Assembly (NCBI GenBank): GCA_004297945.1
Contig: SCRC01000060.1
Span: 37,655 to 101,654 of the forward strand
Origin: Candidimonas sp.
GTDB lineage: Bacteria; Pseudomonadota; Gammaproteobacteria; Burkholderiales; Burkholderiaceae_B
Reading direction: 5' to 3'
Length of the DNA stretch: 64,000 bases
In this document: positions 50,004 through 60,689 of the stretch, piece by piece
How the letters are laid out: every line of letters begins with the position of its first letter
Position numbering within the stretch: position 1 is the first letter of the stretch
Program-made: the position numbers and the translations under genes
Notes under the pieces: model-generated
The model's input: the letters and a program-made list of their open reading frames with translations, nothing else
What the model was told of the DNA's origin: nothing
Database searches by the model: none

Positions 50004-50045
50004 GGATAGGCGGTTCGACTGTGTTTTGGATGCCGGATTGGTATT

Positions 50046-50072
50046 TGTGGCGGCACCTCTTGTGGGTGCCAT
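50046..50072. repeat. REP/BIME-like repeat, single unit
   Basis: TGTGGCGGCACCTCTTGTGGGTGCCAT. Confidence 0.85.
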
Positions 50073-50080
50073 ATCAGGCA

Positions 50081-52729
50081 TCATAAATACGTATTTTGCA
50101 ATCGGTATAAAAAATCCAACGCTTCGCGGGGAGTGAGCTGGTCGGGATCGATGGCGGCCAGTTCGGATTTCAATGCAGAATCAGTCGTGCCGCCTTGCGT
50201 GTCGCCACCGGCCCCGCCGCCTTGATCATCGTTGTCAACCTTATCGGGGCTTTCCGGATTATTGACCGATGCGGCAAACAAATCGAGCTGCGGCGTGGGC
50301 GCGCCCTGCACTTCAAGCCGCGCCAGCTCCTGGCTGGCGCGACGTATGACGGCCGCCGGGATACCGGCTCGCTGTGCGACCTGGATCCCGTAGCTGCGGC
50401 TTGCCGGACCGGCTTGCACTTGATGCAGAAATATGACGCCCGATGCCGATTCAGCTGCGGCAAGGTGTACATTGGCGGCGGTCGGCATTTCGTCGGGCAG
50501 CCGGGTGATTTCAAAATAGTGTGTGGCAAACAGGGTCAGCGCCTGGTTGTGCGTCAACAGCCTGTGAGCGATTGACCAGGCCAGAGCCAGCCCGTCGTAG
50601 GTCGAGGTGCCGCGCCCTATTTCATCCATCAGCACCAGGCTTTGTGTCGTGCTCCCAGCCAGTATGGCGGCCGCTTCCGTCATTTCCATCATGAAGGTCG
50701 AGCGCCCGCCTGCCAAATCGTCGGCGGCGCCGATGCGGGTAAAAATGCGGTCGATCTGCCCAATGCGGGCGCGTTCGGCCGGTACAAAGCTGCCGATTCG
50801 GGCCAAGAGAACGATCAATGCAATTTGCCGCATATAGGTCGATTTGCCGCCCATATTGGGCCCAGTAATCAGTAACATTCGCCGTTGCGCAGTGAGGTCG
50901 CAATCGTTGGGCGTAAAACGTTCGATGCTATGTTCGACCACTGGGTGGCGGCCAGCTTCAATCAGAATTTCGCTTGCATCGCACAGGTCGGGGGCCGTCC
51001 AGTTGTTTTCCTGCGCGTGTTCGGCCAGTGAGGCCAGAGCATCGATTTCGGCGAGTGCCGCAGCGCACGAAGACAGCGCTGGCGCGTGCGTTGCGAGCTC
51101 ATCGAGGATATTTTCGAATAGCCATTTTTCACGCGCGAGGCTGCGGTCCTTGGCCGAGAGCACCTTGTCTTCCCAGGCCTTCAGTTCCGGGGTGATATAG
51201 CGTTCCGCATTTTTCAGTGTTTGGCGGCGCCGGTAATCGGCGGGTACTTTTTCGGCCTGCCCGCGCGACACTTCAATATAAAAACCATGCACGCGATTGA
51301 ATTCCACTCGCAAGGTGGTGATTCCGGTTCGTTCGCGTTCGCGTGCTTCGAGTTCCAGCAAAAACTCGCCGCTGTCGGTAGCCAGGCGGCGTAGCTCATC
51401 GAGCTCGGCGTCATAACCGTGGGCGACGACCCCTCCGTCGCGTATCAGCAAGGCCGGCTCGAGGTCGATGGCGTTGTGCAACATGATCAGGAGGTCGGGC
51501 GAAACGTTTAGTTGCGTCCTGAGATGAACCAGTCTTGGCGCAGGAGAAAAGCACCGGGCAATATCCTCCGCCATGGCCGGTAAAATAGCCAGTGCGTCGC
51601 GCAGGCTTGCCAGCTCGCGCGGGCGCACCGAGCGCATCGCCACGCGTGTGGCGATGCGCTCTATATCGGGGTAGCGGTTCAGCGCCTGTTGCAATGTGAC
51701 GAGTGGCGCCGTGGCCTCCAGCATCGCGCTATTGGCCGGGTCGGCGGCCAGCAGCGCCGCAATTGTCTGCTGGCGTTCGAGCGCCGGCGCATTATCGCGT
51801 AAGGGATGATGCAGCCAGCGGTGCAGCAGTCGGCTGCCCATGGGCGTTTGGCAATGATCGACGGTGGAGAGCAGGGTGGGGCTTTCTTCCCCGCTTAAGG
51901 TTTCGCTGATTTCCAGATTTTTGCGTGTGACCGGGTCGAGCACGACATAGGAGCTGGCCTGATCGACCCGAATGGATTGAATGTGCGACAGCGCCTGAGA
52001 CTGGGTGCGGCTGACGTAACGCAGTAATGCACCCGCCGCGCACACGGCGGCTGGCATATCGGCCAGACCGAAGCTGGCGACCGAATCTACGGCAAAGTGT
52101 TGCTGCAGCACCTTGCGCGCGGCGTCCAGTTCGAAGTGCCAGTCTGGAATCGGGCTTAGGGCCATGCCCGCATCGGCATGAGGCCTATTGCTCTCTGTGC
52201 ATACCAGTTCGGCCGGCGCCACGCGATGCAGTTCGGAATCAAGCATTTCGGGCGTGCATTCTGTCGCTCGGAACTCGCCATTGGCCAGATTCATCCATGC
52301 CAGGCCGGCACGTTCAACCCTGTTGCGGCGCACGGTTATTGTGGCCGCTATCATGCGGTCGGCGCGGGCGGGCAGCAATGCATCGTCTGTGAGCGTGCCC
52401 GGCGTGACAATACGCACGATCTTGCGTTCTACCGGCCCCTTGCTGGCCGCGGGATCGCCAATCTGCTCGCAAATAGCGACCGACTCGCCCAGCGCCACCA
52501 ACCGAGCCAGATACTGTTCCATGGCATGCACGGGCACGCCTGCCATGGGGATAGGTGCTCCATTGGAAGCGCCGCGTTTGGTCAGGGTAAGATTTAGCAG
52601 GCGCGCGCCGCGCTCAGCGTCGCCGTAGAACATCTCGTAAAAATCTCCCATGCGATAAAGCAGCAGATGTGAACCCGCCTCGGCCTTCAGACGCAGATAT
52701 TGCTGCATCATGGGAGTATGGTTTTCCAT
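50081..52729 (-). CDS. mutS: DNA mismatch repair protein MutS
   Basis: [68 protein letters not shown]. Confidence 0.97.
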   Translation of the reverse strand: MENHTPMMQQYLRLKAEAGSHLLLYRMGDFYEMFYGDAERGARLLNLTLTKRGASNGAPIPMAGVPVHAMEQYLARLVALGESVAICEQIGDPAASKGPVERKIVRIVTPGTLTDDALLPARADRMIAATITVRRNRVERAGLAWMNLANGEFRATECTPEMLDSELHRVAPAELVCTESNRPHADAGMALSPIPDWHFELDAARKVLQQHFAVDSVASFGLADMPAAVCAAGALLRYVSRTQSQALSHIQSIRVDQASSYVVLDPVTRKNLEISETLSGEESPTLLSTVDHCQTPMGSRLLHRWLHHPLRDNAPALERQQTIAALLAADPANSAMLEATAPLVTLQQALNRYPDIERIATRVAMRSVRPRELASLRDALAILPAMAEDIARCFSPAPRLVHLRTQLNVSPDLLIMLHNAIDLEPALLIRDGGVVAHGYDAELDELRRLATDSGEFLLELEARERERTGITTLRVEFNRVHGFYIEVSRGQAEKVPADYRRRQTLKNAERYITPELKAWEDKVLSAKDRSLAREKWLFENILDELATHAPALSSCAAALAEIDALASLAEHAQENNWTAPDLCDASEILIEAGRHPVVEHSIERFTPNDCDLTAQRRMLLITGPNMGGKSTYMRQIALIVLLARIGSFVPAERARIGQIDRIFTRIGAADDLAGGRSTFMMEMTEAAAILAGSTTQSLVLMDEIGRGTSTYDGLALAWSIAHRLLTHNQALTLFATHYFEITRLPDEMPTAANVHLAAAESASGVIFLHQVQAGPASRSYGIQVAQRAGIPAAVIRRASQELARLEVQGAPTPQLDLFAASVNNPESPDKVDNDDQGGGAGGDTQGGTTDSALKSELAAIDPDQLTPREALDFLYRLQNTYL

Positions 52730-52970
52730 AGCTTTGTCGTTGCTATCTACCCCCTTTATCTTAGAAATTTTTACCACAATTCGAACCTCTTTCTTTCCAA
52801 TCCGGAGCATCACTCTTTGCAGCATATGGCGCGGCGCCGTAGGTGGCAATCCGTTAGCCCGCACAATCATAGCGTGTCTGACATCGACTGCCAGCCCGCT
52901 TGCTCCCACTACTTTTTGAAGTGGCTCGGTGCAGGAGCGGATAATAGTGCTATCTTGACACATTATCCTT

Positions 52971-53008
52971 GCTGTCGAGCTGTCGAGCTGTCGAGCTGTC
53001 GAGCTGTC
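52971..53008. repeat. 8-bp simple sequence repeat (GCTGTCGA)n
   Basis: gctgtcga x4 plus partial gctgtc(t), ~66 bp upstream of the likely start of the GGDEF/EAL gene. Confidence 0.9.
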
Positions 53009-53073
53009 TATGTATTGTGCGAAAAAGAAAGGATTCGGGCTTAGACCTGTGTGCGACTATGGGGAGGGTGGAA

Positions 53074-56000
53074 ATGCCGTTTAGGACTCGGTTTTTTCAA
53101 AGTATTTACGCGCGAATGTTTCTGGTGATTTGCGCCGTTGTCGTTCCTACCTTCGCCGGCCTGGGCTACTACGTTTATCGACAGCAAGACCGGTTGCAGG
53201 ATATTGGTCTGGAAAATGCCAAACGCTATGTCGATCTAGAAGCGCGTTACGAAAATTGGTTGTTACAAAGTTCGCGAGAGACGCTCGAAACCATTGCCTC
53301 ATCGCCGGTCATCGAGGATGGCAACTGGACGCGTTGCCAGCCCTATTTTTCGAAATTGCTGCAACAGCAGAAGCGATTCACCAATTTGGGCGTAGTGGGC
53401 CTTGACGGACGGGTCTTGTGCAGCGGCGTGTCCAAACCAGGTCAAGAAATGCCGTATCTGGGCGATCGTGCCTATTTCAAGCGTGCCCTGACCGAGCAAG
53501 GTTTTGTGCTTGGAAGTTTTGAACAAGGGCGCATTTCTGGGCAATCCACCATCGTGATCTCCACCTCCTTGCGCGATGGCGCGGGCGAGCCCAGGGCTGT
53601 TATCTTTGCCTCGCTGAAATTGTCTTCTTTGATCCGTTCCGGCGAAGTGACTTCTCCGGCGTCCGATGCCGGGCTGACGATTGTCGATCGAAATGGCATT
53701 GTACTTAACAGTACATCTGGGGGGGGCGCGCAGATTGGGCAGCGTTTTTGGGATGCCGGCATATTAAAGATCGCAAGTGCGAAGAGGAGCGGCGCGGGCG
53801 TCGTGCGGGCACCCGATGGAAAGCGGTGGCTAGTCAGTTATGCCCAGGTGGGCATAGGCGATGATCCGGGCGCACTGACGGTTTTGTATAAAAGCGCCGA
53901 GTCCTTGATGCTGGCGGGCATCAGTCATAACCTGTGGATAGGCATAATCGTCACCTTTATCCTCATGTTGATAGCGCTTGCTGCGGGCTGGGCCGGAACT
54001 CAGGTTTTTGTGGGCCGCAACATAGGGCAGCTGACACGGGCGGCCAAGCGATTGAAGAGGCGTCGATTCGATACCCGGATCGGCAGCCTGGTCAGGGGGT
54101 CGGAGTTTACGGAAATTGCGTCTTTGCTCGATGAAATGGCAGCCGAACTGGACGTACGCGAGAAGGATTGGCGGTTGTCTTTGCGGCGCCAGGAAGGCCA
54201 AAATGAGATTTTGCGGCGGATAGCCCAGGATGAAGACATGCGGGAAACGCTGACAGCGCTTCTCGCGTTCTCCGAAGAGCAGGTCGACGATATGGTAGCG
54301 TCTATCCAGCTTCTTGCTCCAGATAAGATAGTCGTGGAGTCTTGTATTGCGCCAAAAATGGCGGACACCTTTCGCAATGTGATAATTGGCGCCAAGATTG
54401 GTCCGCAGGCAGGGTCATGCGGCACCGCCATGCATGAAAAGCGGGTTGTGATTGTGGACGACATCGCCAGTGATCCGCTCTGGGTCGATTATCGAGACCT
54501 GGCGTTGAGTCATGGCCTGCGCGCCTGCTGGTCGCATCCGATTATTTCTTCCGGCGGTCGTGTCCTGGGATCGTTCGCCTTGTATTGCCGATATCCACGG
54601 TCGCCCAAGCCGCAAGAGTTGCACGTGGCACACATGATATCCGAACTGGCTGCGGTTGCCATTGAGCATAGCCGTATCGCCATGGCATTGACGCAGTCAG
54701 AAATCGAGTATCGGCTTCTGTTCGAACGCAATCCGAACCCGATGTGGGTGTGCGATGCGACGACGTCGCGGATCCTGGCTGTCAATGATCAGGCTATTAT
54801 TCACTATGGTTACGGGCGCGACGAGTTTTTGCTGATGGATACTGCGCGGATCGCGCTTGCGGAACCGAGCTCCGGCGAGAACCCGGACGCGGGAGGGCAG
54901 GATCTGTATTCGGCGAATCGGGTGGTGCGCAGGCACCGCCGAAAAGACGGCAGCATTATTTTTGTGGAGGTGTCGCATTTTCCTCTCAACTTCAAAGGCT
55001 GCAATGCCAGACTGACGCTTGTCCATGATGTCACCGAACGAAAAGTCCTGACACAAAACATCCGCGAGCGCGACGAGTTATTCACGCTTTTGATGGACTC
55101 AACGGCCGAGGCGATTTTCGGTCTGGACATGGCAGGCCGTTGCACATTCGTCAATCACGCTTGCGAAACGCTCTTGGGCTACGAACGCTCCGAGTTGATC
55201 GGCCAGTCGATGCATGACTTGATTCATGGCCGGCATGAAGACGGAATACCCTACCCTGTTGACGATTGTCCTATCCGCAAGGCGCTGGGCAATGAGGTTC
55301 AAACTCATGTCGACAATGAGGTGTTATGGCGCAAAGACGGGACGGCGCTACCCGTTGAATATTGGGCTTATCCGATGCGTCGCGATGGCAGGTTGGTAGG
55401 GTCGATTGTGACCTTCCTGGATATTACTGAGCGTCGCCGGCAAGGCGACGCATTGATTTATCAGGTGACGCACGATAAGCTGACGGGCCTGTTTAATCGT
55501 GCTTTTATATCGTCGCGGATCAATGATGCGGTCGAGGCAAGCAAGGCAACGGGCGGGCATTTTTATGTTCTGGTGCTCGACCTTGACGGCTTTAAAGAAG
55601 TGAACGATTCATTGGGTCATGAGGCCGGCGATGTGTTGTTAAGGCAGGTCGGCGATCGCATAAAACTTTTTTTCGACTCCTGGGCGCTTACCGCCCGCGT
55701 GGGCGGAGACAAGTTTGCGGTGTATGTCGACGATTCGGCTCGCACGCGGACGATCGAACAAATTGTGGTCGATCTGTTGGCAGAGGTGAAAAAGCCGTTT
55801 CTTTTAAACGGTATCGAAATCCAGATTAGCGGCAGCATTGGCATCGTTCGCTATCCCGAAAACGGAGTTGGTATCAATGAATTGATGCGCAACGCCGACT
55901 CCGCCATGGACGAAGCCAAGCGGCTAGGCGTGGGCCATATGTTTTACGATATGTCCACGGATAGGCAGACGCCGAGCAAGATGTTGCTGATGACGCACTT

Positions 56001-56763
56001 GCGGCATGCACTAGAGCAGCAGGAATTCGTATTGCATTATCAGCCGAAAATTTGTCTGCAGGATCACAGTGTAGTGGGCGTCGAGGCGCTTATCCGATGG
56101 CAAAACGATGAGCATGGACTGCTCCACCCGTCGGAATTCATGCCGGTTGTTGAAATCAGCGACCTGATACATCCCTTGACGCTATGGGTCATTGAGGCGG
56201 CGGTGCACCAATGCAGCACGTGGCGTGAACATGGGCATGCTATTGCGGTGGCGGTGAATGTGTCAGCGCGCAACCTGCTCGACGTGCGCCTGCCCAAGGC
56301 CATTCAGGAAATTCTAACGCGCTATCGGCTTGACGCAAAATTTCTCGAGATAGAAATCACTGAAAGCTCGATCATGCCCGACCCGGGTCGGGCACGGTAT
56401 GTATTGACTCGGATTCACGACATAGGCGTGCGCATTTCGATTGATGATTTTGGGACAGGCCATTCGTCGTTGGCCTACCTTCAGAAGCTGCCCGTCGACA
56501 GCCTCAAGATCGATCAGTCGTTTGTGACCGATATGGACAAACACAGCGAAGCGCGAGCCATCGTGGCCTCGATCATCGGCCTGGCGCACAACCTGGCGGT
56601 GTCTGTCATTGCGGAAGGGGTGCAAACCGACGAAGTTCTGCGACAACTGTCGGACTTGAAGTGTGATTGCGCACAGGGTTATTACATCGCCAGGCCCATG
56701 AGCGGCAGCGATATTGAGGCGTGGCTGCAAGATCGCCCGTCGTTGCGCCCTGCCACGGCTTAA
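53074..56763 (+). CDS. membrane-anchored sensor GGDEF/EAL protein (Cache-like, HAMP-like, GAF, PAS, GGDEF, EAL)
   Basis: Two TM segments flanking a periplasmic domain; PAS-like FERNPNPMWVCDATTSRILAVNDQAI; degenerate GGDEF site VGGDKF; EAL VEALIRW, EITESSI, IDDFGTGHSSLAYL, VIAEGVQT. Confidence 0.9.
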   Translation: MPFRTRFFQSIYARMFLVICAVVVPTFAGLGYYVYRQQDRLQDIGLENAKRYVDLEARYENWLLQSSRETLETIASSPVIEDGNWTRCQPYFSKLLQQQKRFTNLGVVGLDGRVLCSGVSKPGQEMPYLGDRAYFKRALTEQGFVLGSFEQGRISGQSTIVISTSLRDGAGEPRAVIFASLKLSSLIRSGEVTSPASDAGLTIVDRNGIVLNSTSGGGAQIGQRFWDAGILKIASAKRSGAGVVRAPDGKRWLVSYAQVGIGDDPGALTVLYKSAESLMLAGISHNLWIGIIVTFILMLIALAAGWAGTQVFVGRNIGQLTRAAKRLKRRRFDTRIGSLVRGSEFTEIASLLDEMAAELDVREKDWRLSLRRQEGQNEILRRIAQDEDMRETLTALLAFSEEQVDDMVASIQLLAPDKIVVESCIAPKMADTFRNVIIGAKIGPQAGSCGTAMHEKRVVIVDDIASDPLWVDYRDLALSHGLRACWSHPIISSGGRVLGSFALYCRYPRSPKPQELHVAHMISELAAVAIEHSRIAMALTQSEIEYRLLFERNPNPMWVCDATTSRILAVNDQAIIHYGYGRDEFLLMDTARIALAEPSSGENPDAGGQDLYSANRVVRRHRRKDGSIIFVEVSHFPLNFKGCNARLTLVHDVTERKVLTQNIRERDELFTLLMDSTAEAIFGLDMAGRCTFVNHACETLLGYERSELIGQSMHDLIHGRHEDGIPYPVDDCPIRKALGNEVQTHVDNEVLWRKDGTALPVEYWAYPMRRDGRLVGSIVTFLDITERRRQGDALIYQVTHDKLTGLFNRAFISSRINDAVEASKATGGHFYVLVLDLDGFKEVNDSLGHEAGDVLLRQVGDRIKLFFDSWALTARVGGDKFAVYVDDSARTRTIEQIVVDLLAEVKKPFLLNGIEIQISGSIGIVRYPENGVGINELMRNADSAMDEAKRLGVGHMFYDMSTDRQTPSKMLLMTHLRHALEQQEFVLHYQPKICLQDHSVVGVEALIRWQNDEHGLLHPSEFMPVVEISDLIHPLTLWVIEAAVHQCSTWREHGHAIAVAVNVSARNLLDVRLPKAIQEILTRYRLDAKFLEIEITESSIMPDPGRARYVLTRIHDIGVRISIDDFGTGHSSLAYLQKLPVDSLKIDQSFVTDMDKHSEARAIVASIIGLAHNLAVSVIAEGVQTDEVLRQLSDLKCDCAQGYYIARPMSGSDIEAWLQDRPSLRPATA

Positions 56764-56772
56764 CTGTTTTGA

Positions 56773-56799
56773 TGTGGCGGCAGCCCTTGTGGCTGCCAT
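56773..56799. repeat. REP/BIME-like repeat, single unit (GGCAGCC type)
   Basis: TGTGGCGGCAGCCCTTGTGGCTGCCAT. Confidence 0.85.
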
Positions 56800-56801
56800 C
56801 A

Positions 56802-57380
56802 TTAAAAATGCACCCAGGCCGCAAACCCAAGGGCCACGCCAGCCGCAGCTACGCCATATGACCCCCATTGCATCCACCTCTTTCGTGTCAGCAACGTGAT
56901 CGCGGCCAGCGCGATGGCGACCTGTAGTGCCATCATGGCCTGCGCCCATCGATGATGTTGATGCATGAGAACTTCGGATGCTTTATCCCATTTACGGGAC
57001 TGCGCTTCGAATTTTTCAGCCTCTTTTTTAATGGCTTCCTTTTCGGCGCGGTAACGGGCCGCATTGGCCTTGTATTTGTCGATGTTCAGGCCGGGTAAAT
57101 CCATGGCCAGTTCGGCAAGATTTTGCCTATTCGATTTGGCCTGATAATAATTCCATTGGTCGCCCGCCTCTGTTTTCGTGATGGCCGCGTTATTTTTATT
57201 CATGGCCGCTTCGTTTTGTGTGGAGCCTACCTGGTAGCTGAACAGGGCGCCTACCGTAGCGAAGATCGCTGTCATGACGGCGAGGCGGCTTCCGAACGTG
57301 TCGCCGTGTTCATGACTGTTTTCTCCGACTCGCTCGATGTGCTCGTCGTGGAGTCCTTTTACTTCGAATTCTTCCGCCAT
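56802..57380 (-). CDS. DUF4337-like protein with two C-terminal TM segments
   Basis: SRLAVMTAIFATVGALFSYQVGSTQNEAAMNKNNAAITKTEAGDQWNYYQAKSNRQNLAE. Confidence 0.78.
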   Translation of the reverse strand: MAEEFEVKGLHDEHIERVGENSHEHGDTFGSRLAVMTAIFATVGALFSYQVGSTQNEAAMNKNNAAITKTEAGDQWNYYQAKSNRQNLAELAMDLPGLNIDKYKANAARYRAEKEAIKKEAEKFEAQSRKWDKASEVLMHQHHRWAQAMMALQVAIALAAITLLTRKRWMQWGSYGVAAAGVALGFAAWVHF

Positions 57381-57529
57381 GATTGCACGCTATTGTTTAA
57401 ACTGGATTAAGAAAGAGGCCGGACGATGAATGGAATTCTACTCGTTAACGATAGGAGAGCTGATAGTTCGTCCGGGCAATACGTTTTTTTTGTTACTTGT
57501 TGTATTCTGGATCAACTGTGAACGCGAAA

Positions 57530-57552
57530 ATGGCAGCCCTTGAGGCTGCCAT
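57530..57552. repeat. short palindromic unit related to REP family
   Basis: ATGGCAGCCCTTGAGGCTGCCAT. Confidence 0.7.
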
Positions 57553-57600
57553 CGATATTAGAAATGGAATGAGAAATAAATTTCAGGGGGTGTGCTGGTA

Positions 57601-57816
57601 ATGAGAGTAAATAAATTAAAGCAGGTCATCAAAGATCGAAACTACGCGTCCAATGCCTGGCTGTCGATCCCTTCGTCGTGTGGCGCCGAGGTAGTGGCTC
57701 ATTGCGGCTTCGATGCGGTGCCGGGCAACGACGCGGCCATTTTAAAGAATGGCTGTTTGCCGCAACTGTCTCATCTTGCGGGTACGCCCGCCAGTAGTCA
57801 AAGCGGCGGCTATTGA
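57601..57816 (+). pseudogene. truncated HpcH/HpaI aldolase-family gene fragment
   Basis: MRVNKLKQVIKDRNYASNAWLSIPSSCGAEVVAHCGFDAV matches the HpaI-family N-terminus; homology stops and unrelated residues run to a stop. Confidence 0.65.
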
Positions 57817-57818
57817 AC

Positions 57819-59096
57819 ATGGCCATCCAACTGGGTTGTATAGCCGACGACTTCACCGGCGCAACTGATTTAGCCAATAATCTGGTGCGCGCCGGCATGA
57901 CCACGGTGCAAACGATAGGCGTGCCCGTCGATAGCATCGATACCGATGCGCAAGCGTTGGTCGTGTCCCTGAAGTCCCGGTCCATTCCCGCAAGCGACGC
58001 TGTCGCCCAATCCGTGGCGGCCGCCCGCTGGTTGCTGCAGCAAGGGGCAAGCCAGCTGTATTTTAAATATTGTTCTACCTTCGACAGCACTTCGGAGGGC
58101 AATATCGGCCCTGTCACCGACGCCTTGATGGATTTGACCGGTTGCGACTTTACCGTCGCGTGTCCGGCGTTTCCAGATAATGGACGCACGGTGTTCAAGG
58201 GATATTTGTTTGCCGGCGACGTGCTGCTTAACGAGTCGGGCATGCAGCATCACCCCATCACGCCCATGACAGACCCTAACCTGGTGCGTGTGTTGCAAGC
58301 TCAAACCCGGCGTAAAGTGGGTCTCATCGATTACTCCGTCGTGGTCAATGGGGTACGAGCCATTAATGAGCGCATAGACACGTTAAAGCGCGAGGGGGTC
58401 TCCATTGCAATTCTCGACGCAATATCCAATGACGATTTGCTGACATTGGGCCGCGCCTTGCATTCGCGGCCCTTGCTGACGGCCGGCTCGGGCCTGGCAA
58501 TAGGCTTGCCGTCGAATTGGGGGATTGGGCCGTCGGTGGAGGCCACCCGGCTGGAAGCGCCTTGGGGCCGGGCCGCCATTATTTGCGGCAGTTGCTCAAG
58601 CGCTACCCGTGCGCAGGTGGGTTATTTTCTGAAGCACGGCGGGCAGGCCCTGGCGCTCGACCCACAGCGCCTGCTCGATGGCGAGGATCTGGTTCAGGCC
58701 GCTTTGGAATGGGTCAAAAGCCAAAGCCCCGAACATTCCGTCTTAATCTACACCACGGCCACGCCTGAGGCGGTCAAACACATACGGGCGCGCGCCGCAG
58801 CGGTAAACCACGATATGGACATCAGCGGGCAATTGGAACAAATCCTGGCCCGCATTGCCCGTGAGCTGCTCGCAATGGGAGTAGGCCGTTTGCTGGTGGC
58901 CGGCGGAGAAACTTCGGGCGCGGTCGTCCAGGCTCTGGGCATTGCGCAACTGCGCATCGGCCCGCAGATCGATCCCGGGGTACCCTGGTGTACGGCCTGG
59001 GTTCCGGCCTTTTCCAAGCGGATTCACCTATCGCTCAAATCAGGCAATTTCGGTTCGGTGGATTTTTTCCACAAAGCCTTTGCTCTGATCGATTAG
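57819..59096 (+). CDS. otnK: four-carbon acid sugar kinase family protein (OtnK, former DUF1537)
   Basis: LGCIADDFTGATDLANNLVRAGM; FKYCSTFDSTSEGNIGPVTDALM; VAGGETSGAVVQALGI. Confidence 0.93.
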   Translation: MAIQLGCIADDFTGATDLANNLVRAGMTTVQTIGVPVDSIDTDAQALVVSLKSRSIPASDAVAQSVAAARWLLQQGASQLYFKYCSTFDSTSEGNIGPVTDALMDLTGCDFTVACPAFPDNGRTVFKGYLFAGDVLLNESGMQHHPITPMTDPNLVRVLQAQTRRKVGLIDYSVVVNGVRAINERIDTLKREGVSIAILDAISNDDLLTLGRALHSRPLLTAGSGLAIGLPSNWGIGPSVEATRLEAPWGRAAIICGSCSSATRAQVGYFLKHGGQALALDPQRLLDGEDLVQAALEWVKSQSPEHSVLIYTTATPEAVKHIRARAAAVNHDMDISGQLEQILARIARELLAMGVGRLLVAGGETSGAVVQALGIAQLRIGPQIDPGVPWCTAWVPAFSKRIHLSLKSGNFGSVDFFHKAFALID

Positions 59097-59123
59097 CCAA
59101 CCCATTTCACAAAGGCGCTTGCC

Positions 59124-59912
59124 ATGCTCCGCTTTGCCGCAAACCTTAGCACCATGTATAACGAGTTCGATTTTCTTGATCGTTTCGGCGCTGCCGCGCA
59201 TGACGCTTTCAAGGCGGTCGAATTTTTATTTCCCTATGCCTATGAAGCCGGCGAGATCAAAAAGCGCCTGGGTGATTACGGCCTTGATCTGGTGCTTTTC
59301 AATGCGGTGCCCGGGAATTGGGATGCGGGTGAACGCGGTTTGGCCTGCCTGCCTGGCCGGCAGCAAGAATGCCTGGACGGCGTGCAGCGGGCGCTTGACT
59401 ACGCGGGTGTGCTGGGCACGCGTCAAGTACATCTGATGGCGGGCCTGGCGCCTCAAGGCGTGGCGAGGCTTGCCCTGCAAGATCAGTATCTGGATACGGT
59501 GCGCCGTGCGGCCGAATTGGCCGCATCCGCGGGCGTTGATGTGCTGCTCGAACCCATCAATACCATCGGTATGCCAGGATATTTCCTGAACACCCAGAAG
59601 CAGGCTCATGACGCGGTGCTTGCGTTGGGCTTGCCCAACGTCAAGGTGCAGATGGATTTGTACCATTGCCAGATTGTCGAGGGCGACGTATCGCGCAAAC
59701 TGCGTACATACTGGCCTACCGGGCGGGTCGGGCATCTGCAGATCGCCGGCAACCCAGATCGCCACGAGCCTGACACGGGCGAGCTATCGTATGCTTACAT
59801 CTTTTCGGTGTTGGAAGAACTGGGCTATGACGGATGGATTGGTTGTGAATATTTTCCGGCATCCCTGACTCGTGATAATCTAGCCTGGATCAGGCCCTAT
59901 CTGACTGCCTGA
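59124..59912 (+). CDS. otnI: 2-oxo-tetronate isomerase / hydroxypyruvate-isomerase-like TIM barrel
   Basis: [67 protein letters not shown]. Confidence 0.93.
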   Translation: MLRFAANLSTMYNEFDFLDRFGAAAHDAFKAVEFLFPYAYEAGEIKKRLGDYGLDLVLFNAVPGNWDAGERGLACLPGRQQECLDGVQRALDYAGVLGTRQVHLMAGLAPQGVARLALQDQYLDTVRRAAELAASAGVDVLLEPINTIGMPGYFLNTQKQAHDAVLALGLPNVKVQMDLYHCQIVEGDVSRKLRTYWPTGRVGHLQIAGNPDRHEPDTGELSYAYIFSVLEELGYDGWIGCEYFPASLTRDNLAWIRPYLTA

Positions 59913-59929
59913 GAACAGGTGCTGTGCTC

Positions 59930-60586
59930 ATGCATACTCTTCACCGGTTTGTTCGGACCCGGCCGCGCCTGGCAGGCTCTATCGCAACAGGAATTTGCGT
60001 AGGTGTGGCGCTCCCGGCGCACTGGGGGCTCATTATGCGGATGTTGCTGGGCTGGAACGTGACGATATGGCTCTACCTCATGTTGATCAGCTGGCTGATG
60101 TTGCGCGCAAGCCAGCAAAGAGTGCGTGAAATTGCCGAGCAGGAAGACGAGGGCGCGGTGGCCGTTTTGGTGGTGATGTCGCTTGCGGCGATTGCCAGCG
60201 TCGCGGCGATCATTCTTGAACTATCCACGGCGAAGGCCTTGATGCTTCATAGCCGGCTGGCCCATTATGCCCTGACGGGCTCGACCATATTTGGCTCGTG
60301 GTGCTTGCTGGCCACCATTTTTACCCTTCATTATGCGCGGGTTTTTTATAGTTCACGCCATGACTCGCCGGCTCTGTGTTTCCCCGATAAAGAAAAAAAT
60401 CCGAACTACTGGGACTTTCTCTATTTTTCGTTCACGATAGCGGTCGCTGCCCAGACTTCTGATGTGCTGGTGATGACGCGATCATTGCGCAAGACAGTGT
60501 TGGCTCAATCCGTGCTCAGTTTTTTGTTCAATGCGGCAATCCTGGGGTTGTCCATAAATATTGCTGCGAGTGTCGTGGGAGGGTAA
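59930..60586 (+). CDS. DUF1345-like membrane protein
   Basis: Multi-pass; [87 protein letters not shown]. Confidence 0.85.
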   Translation: MHTLHRFVRTRPRLAGSIATGICVGVALPAHWGLIMRMLLGWNVTIWLYLMLISWLMLRASQQRVREIAEQEDEGAVAVLVVMSLAAIASVAAIILELSTAKALMLHSRLAHYALTGSTIFGSWCLLATIFTLHYARVFYSSRHDSPALCFPDKEKNPNYWDFLYFSFTIAVAAQTSDVLVMTRSLRKTVLAQSVLSFLFNAAILGLSINIAASVVGG

Positions 60587-60689
60587 ACGCGAAAAGGCCA
60601 GACTTGCCGGAGAGCTCAGATCGCGTCGGGCAAGCTAAGGAATACAGTACCATGCGGGGGTGCCCCACCTTGGTGGCGCGGAGGAAGTT

